DNA from: an uncultured Dysgonomonas sp.
Lineage (GTDB): Bacteria > Bacteroidota > Bacteroidia > Bacteroidales > Dysgonomonadaceae
Assembly: GCA_900556485.1 (NCBI GenBank)
Contig: USOX01000007.1
Coordinates: forward strand, 1 to 64,000
DNA length: 64,000 nt
Direction of reading: 5' to 3'
How positions within the stretch are numbered: the first letter of the stretch is position 1; each line of letters begins with the position of its first letter. Shown piece after piece: positions 55,201 to 62,473 of the stretch. The notes under the pieces were generated by a model. The model was given only the letters and a program-made list of their open reading frames with translations, was not told the DNA's origin and ran no database searches. The translations under genes and the position numbers were made by a program.

Positions 55201-55328
55201 CTACTACTATCTATCTTGAACTATTTACCCGTTTTGGAGATGGACAAGAGAAGAAAGAGACAATAACAATGCGCCTAACTGAGAATAAAGAAGTTTTGAA
55301 TATTGGAGAGATAACATTTGGTAAATAA
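52293..55328 (+). CDS. VIT/vWA-domain lipoprotein with TPR and DUF2135 domains
   Basis: A 1011-residue lipoprotein (signal ending LLVSAC-TAQQ). The order is a VIT domain (about 30-155, VRVNNLRNGEVPIVIQD ... RVYPLPAKGTRRIVIAYEE), then a vWA domain with MIDAS DASMSMS (about 280-285) and IILFSDGLSNFG. A proline-rich acidic linker (PPPPSIDDADIQ) and TPR-like helices (about 735-860) follow, then a C-terminal DUF2135 domain with an acidic strand DTDNSDMDLWVTDPYG. VIT-vWA proteins bind ligands through metal ions and build extracellular matrices in animals. The bacterial role is unknown. It stands alone in its unit. Confidence 0.88.
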   Translation: MKKILSILLMFLLVSACTAQQTPQREVLAPPSVRVNNLRNGEVPIVIQDVKIDVKVVGTLAVTTVDMVFYNGNNRILEGELQFPLSEGQNISGFALDINGKLREGVVVEKAKGQEVFESVIRQNIDPGLLEKTQGNNFRTRVYPLPAKGTRRIVIAYEEELAKVNNKYTVFLPVDYKQTLKTFDIGLYVYGEDVKPEIDETPWGNFSFDKANDAYIASYKVNDFMAQGQLVFSVPEKRKQQVYVEKGKISKENVFYARVNPNAVNQSKKLPSKVALYWDASMSMSDRSLEAEMELLNEYFAEVSDLDVELNIFNCVLATTKSFKVKNGNWDELKKELESTVYDGATQLGILNFGKVKADEIILFSDGLSNFGKNMPLLGNTPVTSISSSLKVDYSLMQYLASATGGKYINLMKQSAKESVKSLLQDSYRLISIEYNDKEIKDVAITNKIIKPSADFSFAGKLLIEEASVVLKFGIGNKILHTQVLSIKGKSKADYDNIVERIWAAKKISELDLMYEKNKSIIEDLGRTYNIVTRNTSLIVLDRIEDYILHKITPPEELLDEYNKAINSVRLEEERSVKQQIESVVSMFSARKQWWNRTFPKTKAYVTKKRRYNGDIPPPPSIDDADIQISVADVQGSDDASAIDIAELREHRVIVEEAPQEMILFTAPVIAADEEVRDEVQQESARLLEDEEVKVKEVRRERPVVTNKIQLAGWNPDTPYLNILKEKSNKELYQAYLDIREEYKISPSFYLDVATLFEERGLKQEALIILSNLAELEAENYRLMRVLAHRLLQLKYADYAINQFEVVLRLRPEEPQSYRDLALANEQNKKYQQAVDLFYKVIEHPWHGRFPGIEVIVAEEMNKVIAKANREKVQLSLSHIDKRLIYNMPVDIRIVLNWDTDNSDMDLWVTDPYGEKCSYQNTLTRIGGLISNDFTQGYGPEEFMIKQAVNGTYKIQANYYGSREQTLIGPTTIYLELFTRFGDGQEKKETITMRLTENKEVLNIGEITFGK

Positions 55329-55342
55329 TATTATTTCAGATC

Positions 55343-55400
55343 AGAGTGTTATTCTGTATGATGCAATACATTTGTATTATGCGGAATAGCACTCTTTTTT
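55343..55400. terminator. Long hairpin terminator overlapping the epimerase gene end
   Basis: Outer stem AGAGTGTTATTC / GAATAGCACTCT with an inner paired segment (GCAATACA ... TATTATGC), followed by TTTTTT. It terminates the VIT transcript but its sequence forms the last ~16 codons of the converging epimerase gene. Confidence 0.75.
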
Positions 55401-56299
55401 AATAATATATCGTTTAGAGCATCATCCAGACGTTCGAAGGAGAACTGAAAATGTATATCTTGTAAATGCTGAGGCATAACTCTTTGTCCGTCAGTAATCA
55501 TTGTTGCAGCTTCACCCAGAGCTAATTTAACGAGAAAGTTAGGTATACGAAATATACATGGGCGAAACAGGGTTCTTGCCAGTATTCTTGAGAAGCGTTT
55601 GTTGGTTACCGGGTTAGGTGATGTGAAATTGAAAACACCTTTTGCTTCCGGTAGATTAAGTAGGAATATGATACCGTCTATCATATCAGTAATATGTATC
55701 CAGGAGAGGTATTGTTTCCCATTTCCAATTGAGTTACCAAACCCTATTCTGAAAGGGACTGTTATTAGTGGTAGCATACCTCCTTTATCAGACAGTACTA
55801 TTCCCGTACGGAGAATACAAACTCTGGTTTTAGCACTGGCTGCAGATAAAGCTAAGGCTTCCCATTTGGAACATAGCCGAAAAGTGAATTCGTCGTGAGG
55901 ATAAGAAGATTCTGTGAGAATATCGTCTTTATGAGCACCATAGAAACCGATGGCTGAGCCTGAGATAAAAATATTGGGTGGATTTTTACCAGATGTGATA
56001 AGCTTAGCAAGCTTTCGGGTTATTTCCCAACGGCTCTTATTAAGCTTGTCTTTTTGTTTGTCTGACCAATGTTTACGAGTCATTGGTTCTCCTGCCAGAT
56101 TAACTACAGCAATATAATCGTCCAGATTTTTTAAAGAATCGAGAGATGTACAGTATTTGACATTGTTACCGAATTTGCGGGTTGCTTTAGTTATGTTTCG
56201 GGTAAGTATGGTTATAGAATACTGCTTGGAGGCTAATAATTTATATATAAGAGTGCTTCCTATCAGCCCTGTGCCTCCTGTGATAAATATATTGATCAT
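55349..56299 (-). CDS. TIGR01777-family NAD-dependent epimerase
   Basis: A 316-residue atypical short-chain dehydrogenase. It has the N-terminal nucleotide motif ITGGTGLIGSTLIYKL, a VVNLAGEPMTRKHWSDKQK region, SGSAIGFYG, and a C-terminal DUF1731-like tail (RIPNFLVKLALGEAATMITDGQRVMPQHL). The family (E. coli YfcH-like) is widespread but its substrate is unknown. The gene converges on the VIT gene, sharing a hairpin. Confidence 0.9.
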   Translation of the reverse strand: MINIFITGGTGLIGSTLIYKLLASKQYSITILTRNITKATRKFGNNVKYCTSLDSLKNLDDYIAVVNLAGEPMTRKHWSDKQKDKLNKSRWEITRKLAKLITSGKNPPNIFISGSAIGFYGAHKDDILTESSYPHDEFTFRLCSKWEALALSAASAKTRVCILRTGIVLSDKGGMLPLITVPFRIGFGNSIGNGKQYLSWIHITDMIDGIIFLLNLPEAKGVFNFTSPNPVTNKRFSRILARTLFRPCIFRIPNFLVKLALGEAATMITDGQRVMPQHLQDIHFQFSFERLDDALNDILLKKSAIPHNTNVLHHTE

Positions 56300-56530
56300 C
56301 TGTTATATCCTTGTGTTTGAAATTTGAACACAAACATCGGTTTGAATGTTTAAAGGCAGACGATTGAATTATATAAAATAAAGTATTTTTAATCTATTGG
56401 TAAATTGATGTTTTTATTTGATTTTTATTTATCAATGTTAAAAAGTATGTGATTTTGCTATTCAGAAGAGGTACAAATTAGACTATCTTTGTGTTAGTAA
56501 ATAGAGTTAAACAATAAAATAGAGAGAAGG

Positions 56531-57196
56531 ATGATACAAAAAGACACTTTAGCTTTTATAAAAGCTCTTCAAGAAAATAATTACCGCGAATGGTTTAATG
56601 AAAATAAAGATTGGTATGAAAGGGCTCGTGCCGATTTTGAGAAACTTGTAGCTCAAGTAATTCAGATTATAGCATCTTTCGATCCCGAAATAGGTTTACT
56701 TGAACCTAAACAATGCATTTTCCGTATTTATCGGGATGTTCGTTTTTCACCAGACAAAAGTCCATATAAAACACATTTTGGAGCAGCTTTTCGTCCACGT
56801 TCTCTAAATAAAACATCGGGTTATTATCTGCATGTAGCTCCAGAAGGTAGTTTTGTCTCATGTGGTCATTATATGTTGGATTCGGCACAACTTAAAAAAG
56901 TACGTAAAGGTATTTATAGCGATTTTGATACACTTTATGAGATCATAAATAATAAAGATTTTAAGAATGAGATAGGGGATTTGGGAAGAGAAGATGATAC
57001 TCTAACTCGTGTTCCGAACGGATTTGATAAAGATCATCCGGCTGCAGAGTATTTGAAGCTTAAACATTTTTATGCAGCAAAAGAAATTCCTATGGAGATA
57101 TTGACAAGTGAAGAAATTCTTCCTTATCTAAATCGGATTTATAGGATTATGCATCCTCTGAATGAGTATTTGAATGATTTGCTGTTAGGTGATTAG
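56531..57196 (+). CDS. DUF2461-family protein
   Basis: A 221-residue cytoplasmic protein with the family start TLAFIKALQENNYREWFNENKDWYE, the central IYRDVRFSPDKSPYKTHFGAAF, and HVAPEGSFVSCGHYM. The function of this conserved family is unknown. A -7-like TATCTTTG box lies at 56484-56491, with TTTG farther upstream than usual (26-base spacer). Confidence 0.88.
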   Translation: MIQKDTLAFIKALQENNYREWFNENKDWYERARADFEKLVAQVIQIIASFDPEIGLLEPKQCIFRIYRDVRFSPDKSPYKTHFGAAFRPRSLNKTSGYYLHVAPEGSFVSCGHYMLDSAQLKKVRKGIYSDFDTLYEIINNKDFKNEIGDLGREDDTLTRVPNGFDKDHPAAEYLKLKHFYAAKEIPMEILTSEEILPYLNRIYRIMHPLNEYLNDLLLGD

Positions 57197-57225
57197 AATC
57201 TATTTGGTTAAAGTGTTTTTTATAA

Positions 57226-57257
57226 TTGTATAGTTTCTTTGTTTTTTCTTATATTTG
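57226..57257 (+). promoter_or_regulatory. Promoter of the SPOR-domain gene
   Basis: TTG (57226-57228), a 21-base spacer and TATATTTG (57250-57257) match the Bacteroidetes promoter pattern. The start codon is 67 bases beyond the -7 box. Confidence 0.55.
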
Positions 57258-57324
57258 TAAATTATTACTTATATTAAATATAATTTAAGGCAGGTGTAAT
57301 TTAAGTAAAAAACACAACAAACTT

Positions 57325-58302
57325 ATGAAAACTACTTTACTCGCTACTTTCTTACTTGCTTTGTTTATTCTGGTTTTACCAGAAAAGGCTTATGCTCAGG
57401 TGAAAGGCAGCAATTATAAAAAATTCTATAAAGAACTGAATAAGTCAGGGACACAACCTCAGATTATAACAACAAAGAAAGTTGCAAATCCTGATGAAGT
57501 TGTAGATATTATTACTGTTGGCCAGTTAGATTCTGTAATGAAGAATATGGTTGGTGTAACGGACATTGTGCAAGGTGAAAAATCATTGTTACATCCTGTT
57601 ATTACTTTAGAGTTAGAACGAAACTCATCAGCAGCTCAAGCTTTGTTTGGTTGTGATGATTATTATACAAAGGATTCGGTAGGAAGAGGAGAGCCTACTC
57701 CACCAATTCCCGGTTTGGAGACTGTGAAGCGAACAGACTTATTATTAGCTGAAGCGAAAAGAATGCAAGAAGACGCTGAGGCTAAGGCTAACCAGCCATT
57801 TCTTCATCTAGTTTCAGAAAGTGATGTTAAGTCAACAACACCAGTGGTAAAACAACCTATTGTTAAATCAGAGCCTGAACCAGAACCGGAAAACTTAGCT
57901 GTAGCTACTCAGATGGATATAATGAAATCGGAGGCTGCTAAACCATTCAGGCATTTACTTGAATCTGAACAAAAGTTACTTCGTGTGGTTGATGGCGTTA
58001 CTTTAACTGACGAAACAGATAAAGCATATTGGAAGAAGTATAGTCTTGTAATAGGCACATTCAAACAATATAGTAGTGCATATTACGCAAAACGTACATT
58101 TACCGGGTTAGGAGAACGTTCGTTTGTCTTGAAGAAAAGTGATGGTACACATTATGTCGTGGTTGGTAGCTACGATCAGGACTCAGACGCTGTTACACAA
58201 TTGGATGAATTTACAAAGAAATATACCACAGATTTATCAAAATCGAGAAGAGTAGCAAGGTATGGTTTACCTTTGGATGATTTGTGGATATTAGTACATT
58301 GA
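57325..58302 (+). CDS. SPOR-domain protein
   Basis: A 325-residue secreted protein with signal FLLALFILVLPEKAYAQ. A low-complexity middle (about 140-205, rich in K/E/P) precedes a C-terminal SPOR domain (about 240-312: YSLVIGTFKQYSSAYYAKRTF ... HYVVVGSYDQDSDAV). SPOR domains bind denuded peptidoglycan glycan strands at division sites. The region before it is not recognised. It is followed 33 bases later by an MBL-fold gene in the same direction. Confidence 0.85.
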   Translation: MKTTLLATFLLALFILVLPEKAYAQVKGSNYKKFYKELNKSGTQPQIITTKKVANPDEVVDIITVGQLDSVMKNMVGVTDIVQGEKSLLHPVITLELERNSSAAQALFGCDDYYTKDSVGRGEPTPPIPGLETVKRTDLLLAEAKRMQEDAEAKANQPFLHLVSESDVKSTTPVVKQPIVKSEPEPEPENLAVATQMDIMKSEAAKPFRHLLESEQKLLRVVDGVTLTDETDKAYWKKYSLVIGTFKQYSSAYYAKRTFTGLGERSFVLKKSDGTHYVVVGSYDQDSDAVTQLDEFTKKYTTDLSKSRRVARYGLPLDDLWILVH

Positions 58303-58335
58303 TATATTGAACAAAGAATCGTAAAAAAAGGAACA

Positions 58336-59094
58336 ATGAAAGTAAAGTTCTTGGGAACAGGAACATCTACAGGAGTACCTGAAATAGGATGTAAATGTGA
58401 GGTATGCACCTCAAACGATGATAGAGACAGACGCTTGCGAGCGTCTGTCTTGGTTAATATAGATGGTAAAAGGATACTTATTGACTGCGGTCCTGATTTC
58501 AGACAACAGATAATGAATGAGGAATTTGCTCCACTAGATGGAGTATTATTGACTCATGAACATTATGACCATGTTGGTGGAATAGATGATTTACGCCCTT
58601 TCTGTAAGTTCTCCGATATAGATATATATTCGAATAAGATGACGTTGGATGCTCTCAGGCTTCGGATGCCATATTCATTCAGTGATCATAAATATCCGGG
58701 TGTCCCCATTCTTGAACTGCATGAAGTTAATGTAGATACGCCCTTTTGTATTCAAGGTATAGAAATAAAACCTATAAGCCTATTACATTTTCGTCTTCCT
58801 ATCTTAGGGTATCGCATATATGACTTTGCTTATCTGACAGATGTAAAAACTATCCCCGAAACAGAATTTGATAAACTCAATAATCTGGATACGCTTATAA
58901 TCAATGCCTTGCGTATAGAAGAACATATGTCACATTTAAACTTAAAGGAGGCCTTAGAATTAGTAAAGCGAATAAATCCTAAAAGAACCTATTTTATCCA
59001 TATGTCTCATCATATGGGACTACACGAGGAAGTCCAGAAGTTATTACCAGAAAATGTATTTCTATCATATGATGGGTTAGAGATTGAGATCTAG
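58336..59094 (+). CDS. MBL-fold phosphodiesterase-like hydrolase (PhnP-type)
   Basis: A 252-residue metallo-beta-lactamase-fold enzyme. The structural zinc site uses CKCEVC near the N-terminus (after STGVPEIG), the active-site motif is LLTHEHYDHVGGIDDL, and further ligands lie in IDCGPD, YLTDVKTIPE and FIHMSHHMG. This matches PhnP-like cyclic phosphodiesterases, but the substrate cannot be assigned. It converges tail-to-tail with the flavin-reductase gene with no spacer. Confidence 0.9.
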   Translation: MKVKFLGTGTSTGVPEIGCKCEVCTSNDDRDRRLRASVLVNIDGKRILIDCGPDFRQQIMNEEFAPLDGVLLTHEHYDHVGGIDDLRPFCKFSDIDIYSNKMTLDALRLRMPYSFSDHKYPGVPILELHEVNVDTPFCIQGIEIKPISLLHFRLPILGYRIYDFAYLTDVKTIPETEFDKLNNLDTLIINALRIEEHMSHLNLKEALELVKRINPKRTYFIHMSHHMGLHEEVQKLLPENVFLSYDGLEIEI

Positions 59095-59664
59095 TTATTT
59101 ATCCTTTTTCTTAACAGACCATCCAAATCCTCCAAGCTTATTACCTAATTCATAATATTGTCCATGTGAATAAGCTATAGGATTTGCATCTTCTAAGCTA
59201 AACTTACCTGTAGCTTCGTTGATATACCTTTCGTCTGCCTTTACATTTACAACATCTGCGATGAACATATCATGTGAGCCAAGGCTTAGAATCTCCTTTA
59301 CTCTACATTCTATATTCAGTGGAGATTCTTCTATAATAGGAGCTTGCACAACAGAAGCTTTACCGGGAGTAAGATTCATTTCTTCAAATTTATTAAAATC
59401 CTTTCCGGACTTCACACCACACCAATCAGTCGCGTAGGCTAACTCTTGAGTTGTGATATTGATTACAAACTCCATGCTCCTTTTTATGATTTCATATGAA
59501 TGACGTTCCGGGCGCACAGATATATAGCACATTGGCGGATTGGTACAAATAGTCCCCAGCCAGCTAAGTGTAATTATATTATATTCGTCAATTGTGCTGC
59601 CACAACTAATCATGGCTGCAGGGAGCGGATATATGAGGGTGCCTGGTTTCCAGTCTTGTTTCAT
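59095..59664 (-). CDS. Flavin reductase-like FMN-binding protein
   Basis: A 189-residue split-barrel flavoprotein (flavin reductase-like domain), with the opening PLPAAMISCGSTIDEYNIITLSWLGTICTNPPMCYISVRPERHSYEII and the later HDMFIADVVNVKADE. It binds FMN, but the partner or substrate is unknown. Its ATG overlaps the pyrI stop by 4 bases, so it is the third gene of the pyrBI operon. Confidence 0.9.
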   Translation of the reverse strand: MKQDWKPGTLIYPLPAAMISCGSTIDEYNIITLSWLGTICTNPPMCYISVRPERHSYEIIKRSMEFVINITTQELAYATDWCGVKSGKDFNKFEEMNLTPGKASVVQAPIIEESPLNIECRVKEILSLGSHDMFIADVVNVKADERYINEATGKFSLEDANPIAYSHGQYYELGNKLGGFGWSVKKKDK

Positions 59665-60122
59665 TTTAGCTCAATGTCGTTTTTGTTGATTTTCAGATTG
59701 CAATAGTGGCAGCGAAGAACAATCTTTTCACGGTCTATTACATCGAAGCGTGTTACCATTGGTTCATTATTGGTAATACATTTCGGATTATTGCATCTCA
59801 CTATTTTATATATAGTTTTAGGTAGTTCTACCCGTTTTTTATCAACTACCACATAGTCCTCTATAATGTTTAAAACCACATTGGGCGCAATTAGAGCTAT
59901 TTTATTTATAACATCTTCTTCAAAGTATTTATCCGAAATTTTGATAATACCTTTACTCCGCATTTTCTTGCTTTCCAGCTTATTACCTATAGTAATCGGA
60001 TTATCTAGTTTTTCTAATTCAAGTAGGGATACTACTTTGAAAACAACATCTGTTGGTATATGATCTATTGCTGTTCCATTGCATAGAGCAGCAACCTGCA
60101 ATTCTTTTCTTTGTTCTTTCAT
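59661..60122 (-). CDS. pyrI: Aspartate carbamoyltransferase regulatory subunit
   Basis: A 153-residue PyrI. The N-terminal allosteric domain (VAALCNGTAIDHIPTDVVFKVV) is followed by the C-terminal zinc domain with four cysteines in two pairs (CNNPKC, then CHYC). It gives CTP/ATP control to PyrB, encoded immediately upstream by 7 bases. Confidence 0.96.
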   Translation of the reverse strand: MKEQRKELQVAALCNGTAIDHIPTDVVFKVVSLLELEKLDNPITIGNKLESKKMRSKGIIKISDKYFEEDVINKIALIAPNVVLNIIEDYVVVDKKRVELPKTIYKIVRCNNPKCITNNEPMVTRFDVIDREKIVLRCHYCNLKINKNDIELK

Positions 60123-60129
60123 ATCTGCT

Positions 60130-61047
60130 TTAGTCTACTGTGATATTTAATGCGTCACAAATAACAGCTTCTCTGGTAAATACACCATTTTTAGCTTGTT
60201 CGAAATAATATGCTTTAGGGCTATCATCAACATCTTGCTGAATTTCATTTACACGGGGTAGGGGATGAAGTATTTTCAAATTATCTTTAGTCCCTTCCAG
60301 CATATCCCTACGGAGTATATATATGTTCTTTACTTTCTCATATTCCATCAGATCGGTAAAACGCTCTCTCTGTACTCGTGTCATATAGAGTATATCTGCC
60401 TGGTTAATAACTTCAGGAGAGAAATCCGTATGCTCTTCATATTTTATACCAAGCTCATCACATAAGTTTTTATATGATTCCGGTAAGAGCAATTCTTCGG
60501 GAGCTACAAAATGAAATGTAGGATTGAAATGTGACATCCCTTCTATTAATGAATGTACTGTGCGTCCATATCTTAGATCGCCAACAACCGTAATAGTCAG
60601 GTTTTCTAATGTCCCCTGAGTTTTATAAATAGAGTATATATCAAGCATCGTCTGCGTTGGATGCTGATTTGCTCCATCTCCGGCATTGATAATAGGAATA
60701 GACGAAACCTCAGAGGCATATCTGGCAGCCCCTTCCAAATGATGGCGCATGATAATGATATCAGCATAGTTATTAACCATCGCAATAGTATCTTTTAGAG
60801 TTTCCCCTTTGGAAGAACTGGTAGTAGCTGCATCTGTAAAACCTATAATGCGGCCACCAAGCCTATTAACGGCAGTTTCGAAACTGAGGCGTGTTCGGGT
60901 AGATGGCTCAAAAAAGAGTGTTGCACAGACTTTACCTTCTAGTAATCGTCTGTTCGGATTTTCATCAAACTTCTTTGTCAGTTCTATTATTCTAAGAATA
61001 TCTTCTTTCGAATAATCTGTGATTGATACCAGGCTTTTATTACTCAT
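60130..61047 (-). CDS. pyrB: Aspartate carbamoyltransferase catalytic subunit
   Basis: A 305-residue PyrB, the committed step of pyrimidine synthesis. The carbamoyl-phosphate motif is [14 protein letters not shown]; others are [26 protein letters not shown] and [10 protein letters not shown]. The first gene of pyrB-pyrI-flavin reductase. A 52-nt element of the resB/paaK type lies 50 bases upstream of the start. Confidence 0.97.
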   Translation of the reverse strand: MSNKSLVSITDYSKEDILRIIELTKKFDENPNRRLLEGKVCATLFFEPSTRTRLSFETAVNRLGGRIIGFTDAATTSSSKGETLKDTIAMVNNYADIIIMRHHLEGAARYASEVSSIPIINAGDGANQHPTQTMLDIYSIYKTQGTLENLTITVVGDLRYGRTVHSLIEGMSHFNPTFHFVAPEELLLPESYKNLCDELGIKYEEHTDFSPEVINQADILYMTRVQRERFTDLMEYEKVKNIYILRRDMLEGTKDNLKILHPLPRVNEIQQDVDDSPKAYYFEQAKNGVFTREAVICDALNITVD

Positions 61048-61097
61048 ATATGTAAATTTAGTCTTTCTTTAATTGTTTAATAATCAGTAGTATTTTT

Positions 61098-61149
61098 CAA
61101 AATGACACAAATGACACACTTTTTATTCTTTTTATCTTATCTGCTTTTT
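61098..61149 (-). repeat. 52-nt recurrent upstream element, copy D (pyrB, divergent copy)
   Basis: On the minus strand this reads AAAAAGCAGA ... GTGTGTCATTTGTGTCATTTTG. The core GTGTCA and TGTCA boxes keep the 10-base period of copies A-C but are shifted by 2 bases, and the left box is degenerate. Confidence 0.5.
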
Positions 61150-61208
61150 GTGTCTTTTTCATTTCTATCTTATTTCTTACATAGATAAAGTTTTCCATTC
61201 TATTATTC

Positions 61209-61245
61209 AAAAAAAATCCCCGAAAAAGAAAACTTCTTCGAGGAT
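61209..61245 (-). terminator. Strong terminator of a small minus-strand unit
   Basis: 13-bp stem ATCCTCGAAGAAG / CTTTTTCGGGGAT (two G-U pairs) with a TTTT loop is followed by eight T on the minus strand. It begins 6 bases after the stop of the 26-codon ORF. Confidence 0.85.
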
Positions 61246-61251
61246 AAATAT

Positions 61252-61332
61252 CTAAATTCTAAAATTAATCAATAAGAAAAAGGAATATTTTTCGCTAAGC
61301 GATTGCAGATCTGTATATAAAAAACGTCGCAT
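61252..61332 (-). CDS. Small ORF with own promoter and terminator (26 residues)
   Basis: MRRFLYTDLQSLSEKYSFFL is followed by LINFRI. The ATG at 61332 is preceded by a GAGG Shine-Dalgarno-like sequence 7 bases away, unusual for Bacteroidetes; an in-frame ATG at 61338 is too close to it. A TATATTTG -7 box (61358-61365) lies inside the perfect palindrome CTTTATA-CAAA-TATAAAG (61351-61368). A strong terminator follows. It could encode a leader peptide for an attenuator ahead of pyrB, an independent micropeptide, or merely a small RNA. Function unknown. Confidence 0.5.
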   Translation of the reverse strand: MRRFLYTDLQSLSEKYSFFLLINFRI

Positions 61333-61350
61333 AATCATTCCTCAAAAATA

Positions 61351-61368
61351 CTTTATACAAATATAAAG
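61351..61368 (-). promoter_or_regulatory. Promoter with palindromic operator of the small unit
   Basis: Perfect inverted repeat CTTTATA / TATAAAG overlaps the minus-strand -7 box TATATTTG. Symmetry over the -7 box suggests repression by a dimeric regulator, though it may simply reflect AT-rich sequence. Confidence 0.4.
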
Positions 61369-61406
61369 AGTTTTTCTGATAAAAAATAGAACATGAGAGT
61401 GAAATA

Positions 61407-62357
61407 TTATTTACGAGGTTCTGCTATTATTTCGCATATACCTTTTTCGTTTACACCTCCCATATAATTATTAGCTCTTAATAAGCATATCACAGAATTT
61501 GAGGTTACCCATATCTCTTCAGGGTAAAAAGAACTTTTGATTTTAGTTCTGAATCTTTTATTATACTCTTCCATTAAGGTCGTTTGAGTAATATCATTAC
61601 CTTCATATACATATTGGGGTTCTCCATGATATTCGACAATATAGTTATGAAGAAACTCATATTCTATTTGGTAACGTTCAGTATGATCTCCTCTTTCGCT
61701 TTCATTGTGCCAATCGAAGTCATTTATATTAGGTAAAGATTTAATCTTGCTGTTTTTTATACTGGAGCTTGACGACCATGGCATAAGATGGAATGTTGCA
61801 TATTCATTTTTTTCCTCTACCCAATGGCTGAGATTAAGGCATACACCTCCTTTTTTACATTGAAATGCATTTCCAGAAAGAAATTTAGTTGGAGTAATAC
61901 CAGTTGTGTATGTAAAATGTTGATTTATTGTGTTTTGCCCCCATTTTAATTCTAAAAAGTCTCTGACAGTTTGTTTTACACTATATTCAATGGAATCTTT
62001 ACTGACAATTATACCATCTTTATATCCAAAAACACAGGCTTTGTGCTTTCCTATTTTATAATCAGTGAGCCAAATTTCTCTTCCATGTTGAAAAAGAAGT
62101 GATGCCTCAAGCCAGTTGTAAGAGGTTCCGTTTGCTTCCCAGACTATACTATCGTAACTGTTGTAGAATAAATCTGCATCAATATCAATATTGACTTTAA
62201 ACTCTTCAAGAGGTGCAATCTCAGCTTTTGAAGATATTAATTTCAGTGTCGCATCTTTTTCTTTAATTTCATCTTTATCATCGTCAGAGCAGGAGCAAAG
62301 GAATGATAAGGAAATAAAACTGAATAACAGGGCATTTTTTAAAAATAAATTTCTCAT
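61407..62357 (-). CDS. Orphan lipoprotein of unknown function
   Basis: A 316-residue lipoprotein (ATG 62357; signal ISLSFLCSC-SDDDKDEIKE) with an acidic linker after the lipid anchor. The rest shows an Ig-like stretch (ISSKAEIAPLEEFKVNIDID) and later mixed segments with FQCKKGGVCLNLSHW, a possible cysteine pair. I do not recognise a family. It is probably envelope-exposed. No neighbour clearly shares its operon. Confidence 0.75.
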   Translation of the reverse strand: MRNLFLKNALLFSFISLSFLCSCSDDDKDEIKEKDATLKLISSKAEIAPLEEFKVNIDIDADLFYNSYDSIVWEANGTSYNWLEASLLFQHGREIWLTDYKIGKHKACVFGYKDGIIVSKDSIEYSVKQTVRDFLELKWGQNTINQHFTYTTGITPTKFLSGNAFQCKKGGVCLNLSHWVEEKNEYATFHLMPWSSSSSIKNSKIKSLPNINDFDWHNESERGDHTERYQIEYEFLHNYIVEYHGEPQYVYEGNDITQTTLMEEYNKRFRTKIKSSFYPEEIWVTSNSVICLLRANNYMGGVNEKGICEIIAEPRK

Positions 62358-62422
62358 ATGTGCTTTCATTTAATTAATCAAAACGTATACGAAGATAATT
62401 AATATCTATGAAAGAGATATTA

Positions 62423-62458
62423 AAAAAGGCAATATTTACTTAATACTGCCTTTTTTTT
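62423..62458. terminator. Terminator downstream of metG
   Basis: Stem AAAAAAGGCAATATT / AATACTGCCTTTTTT (one mismatch) with loop TACTT and T-runs on both strands, 15 bases beyond the metG stop. Confidence 0.85.
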
Positions 62459-62473
62459 GTTAAAAAATATTTG

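Noticed and set aside
58425..58450. GC-rich 11-bp hairpin inside the MBL-fold gene
   Set aside because: It encodes RDRRLRASVL, a stretch conserved in PhnP-like proteins after the zinc-binding cysteines, so the symmetry is most simply a by-product of protein coding.
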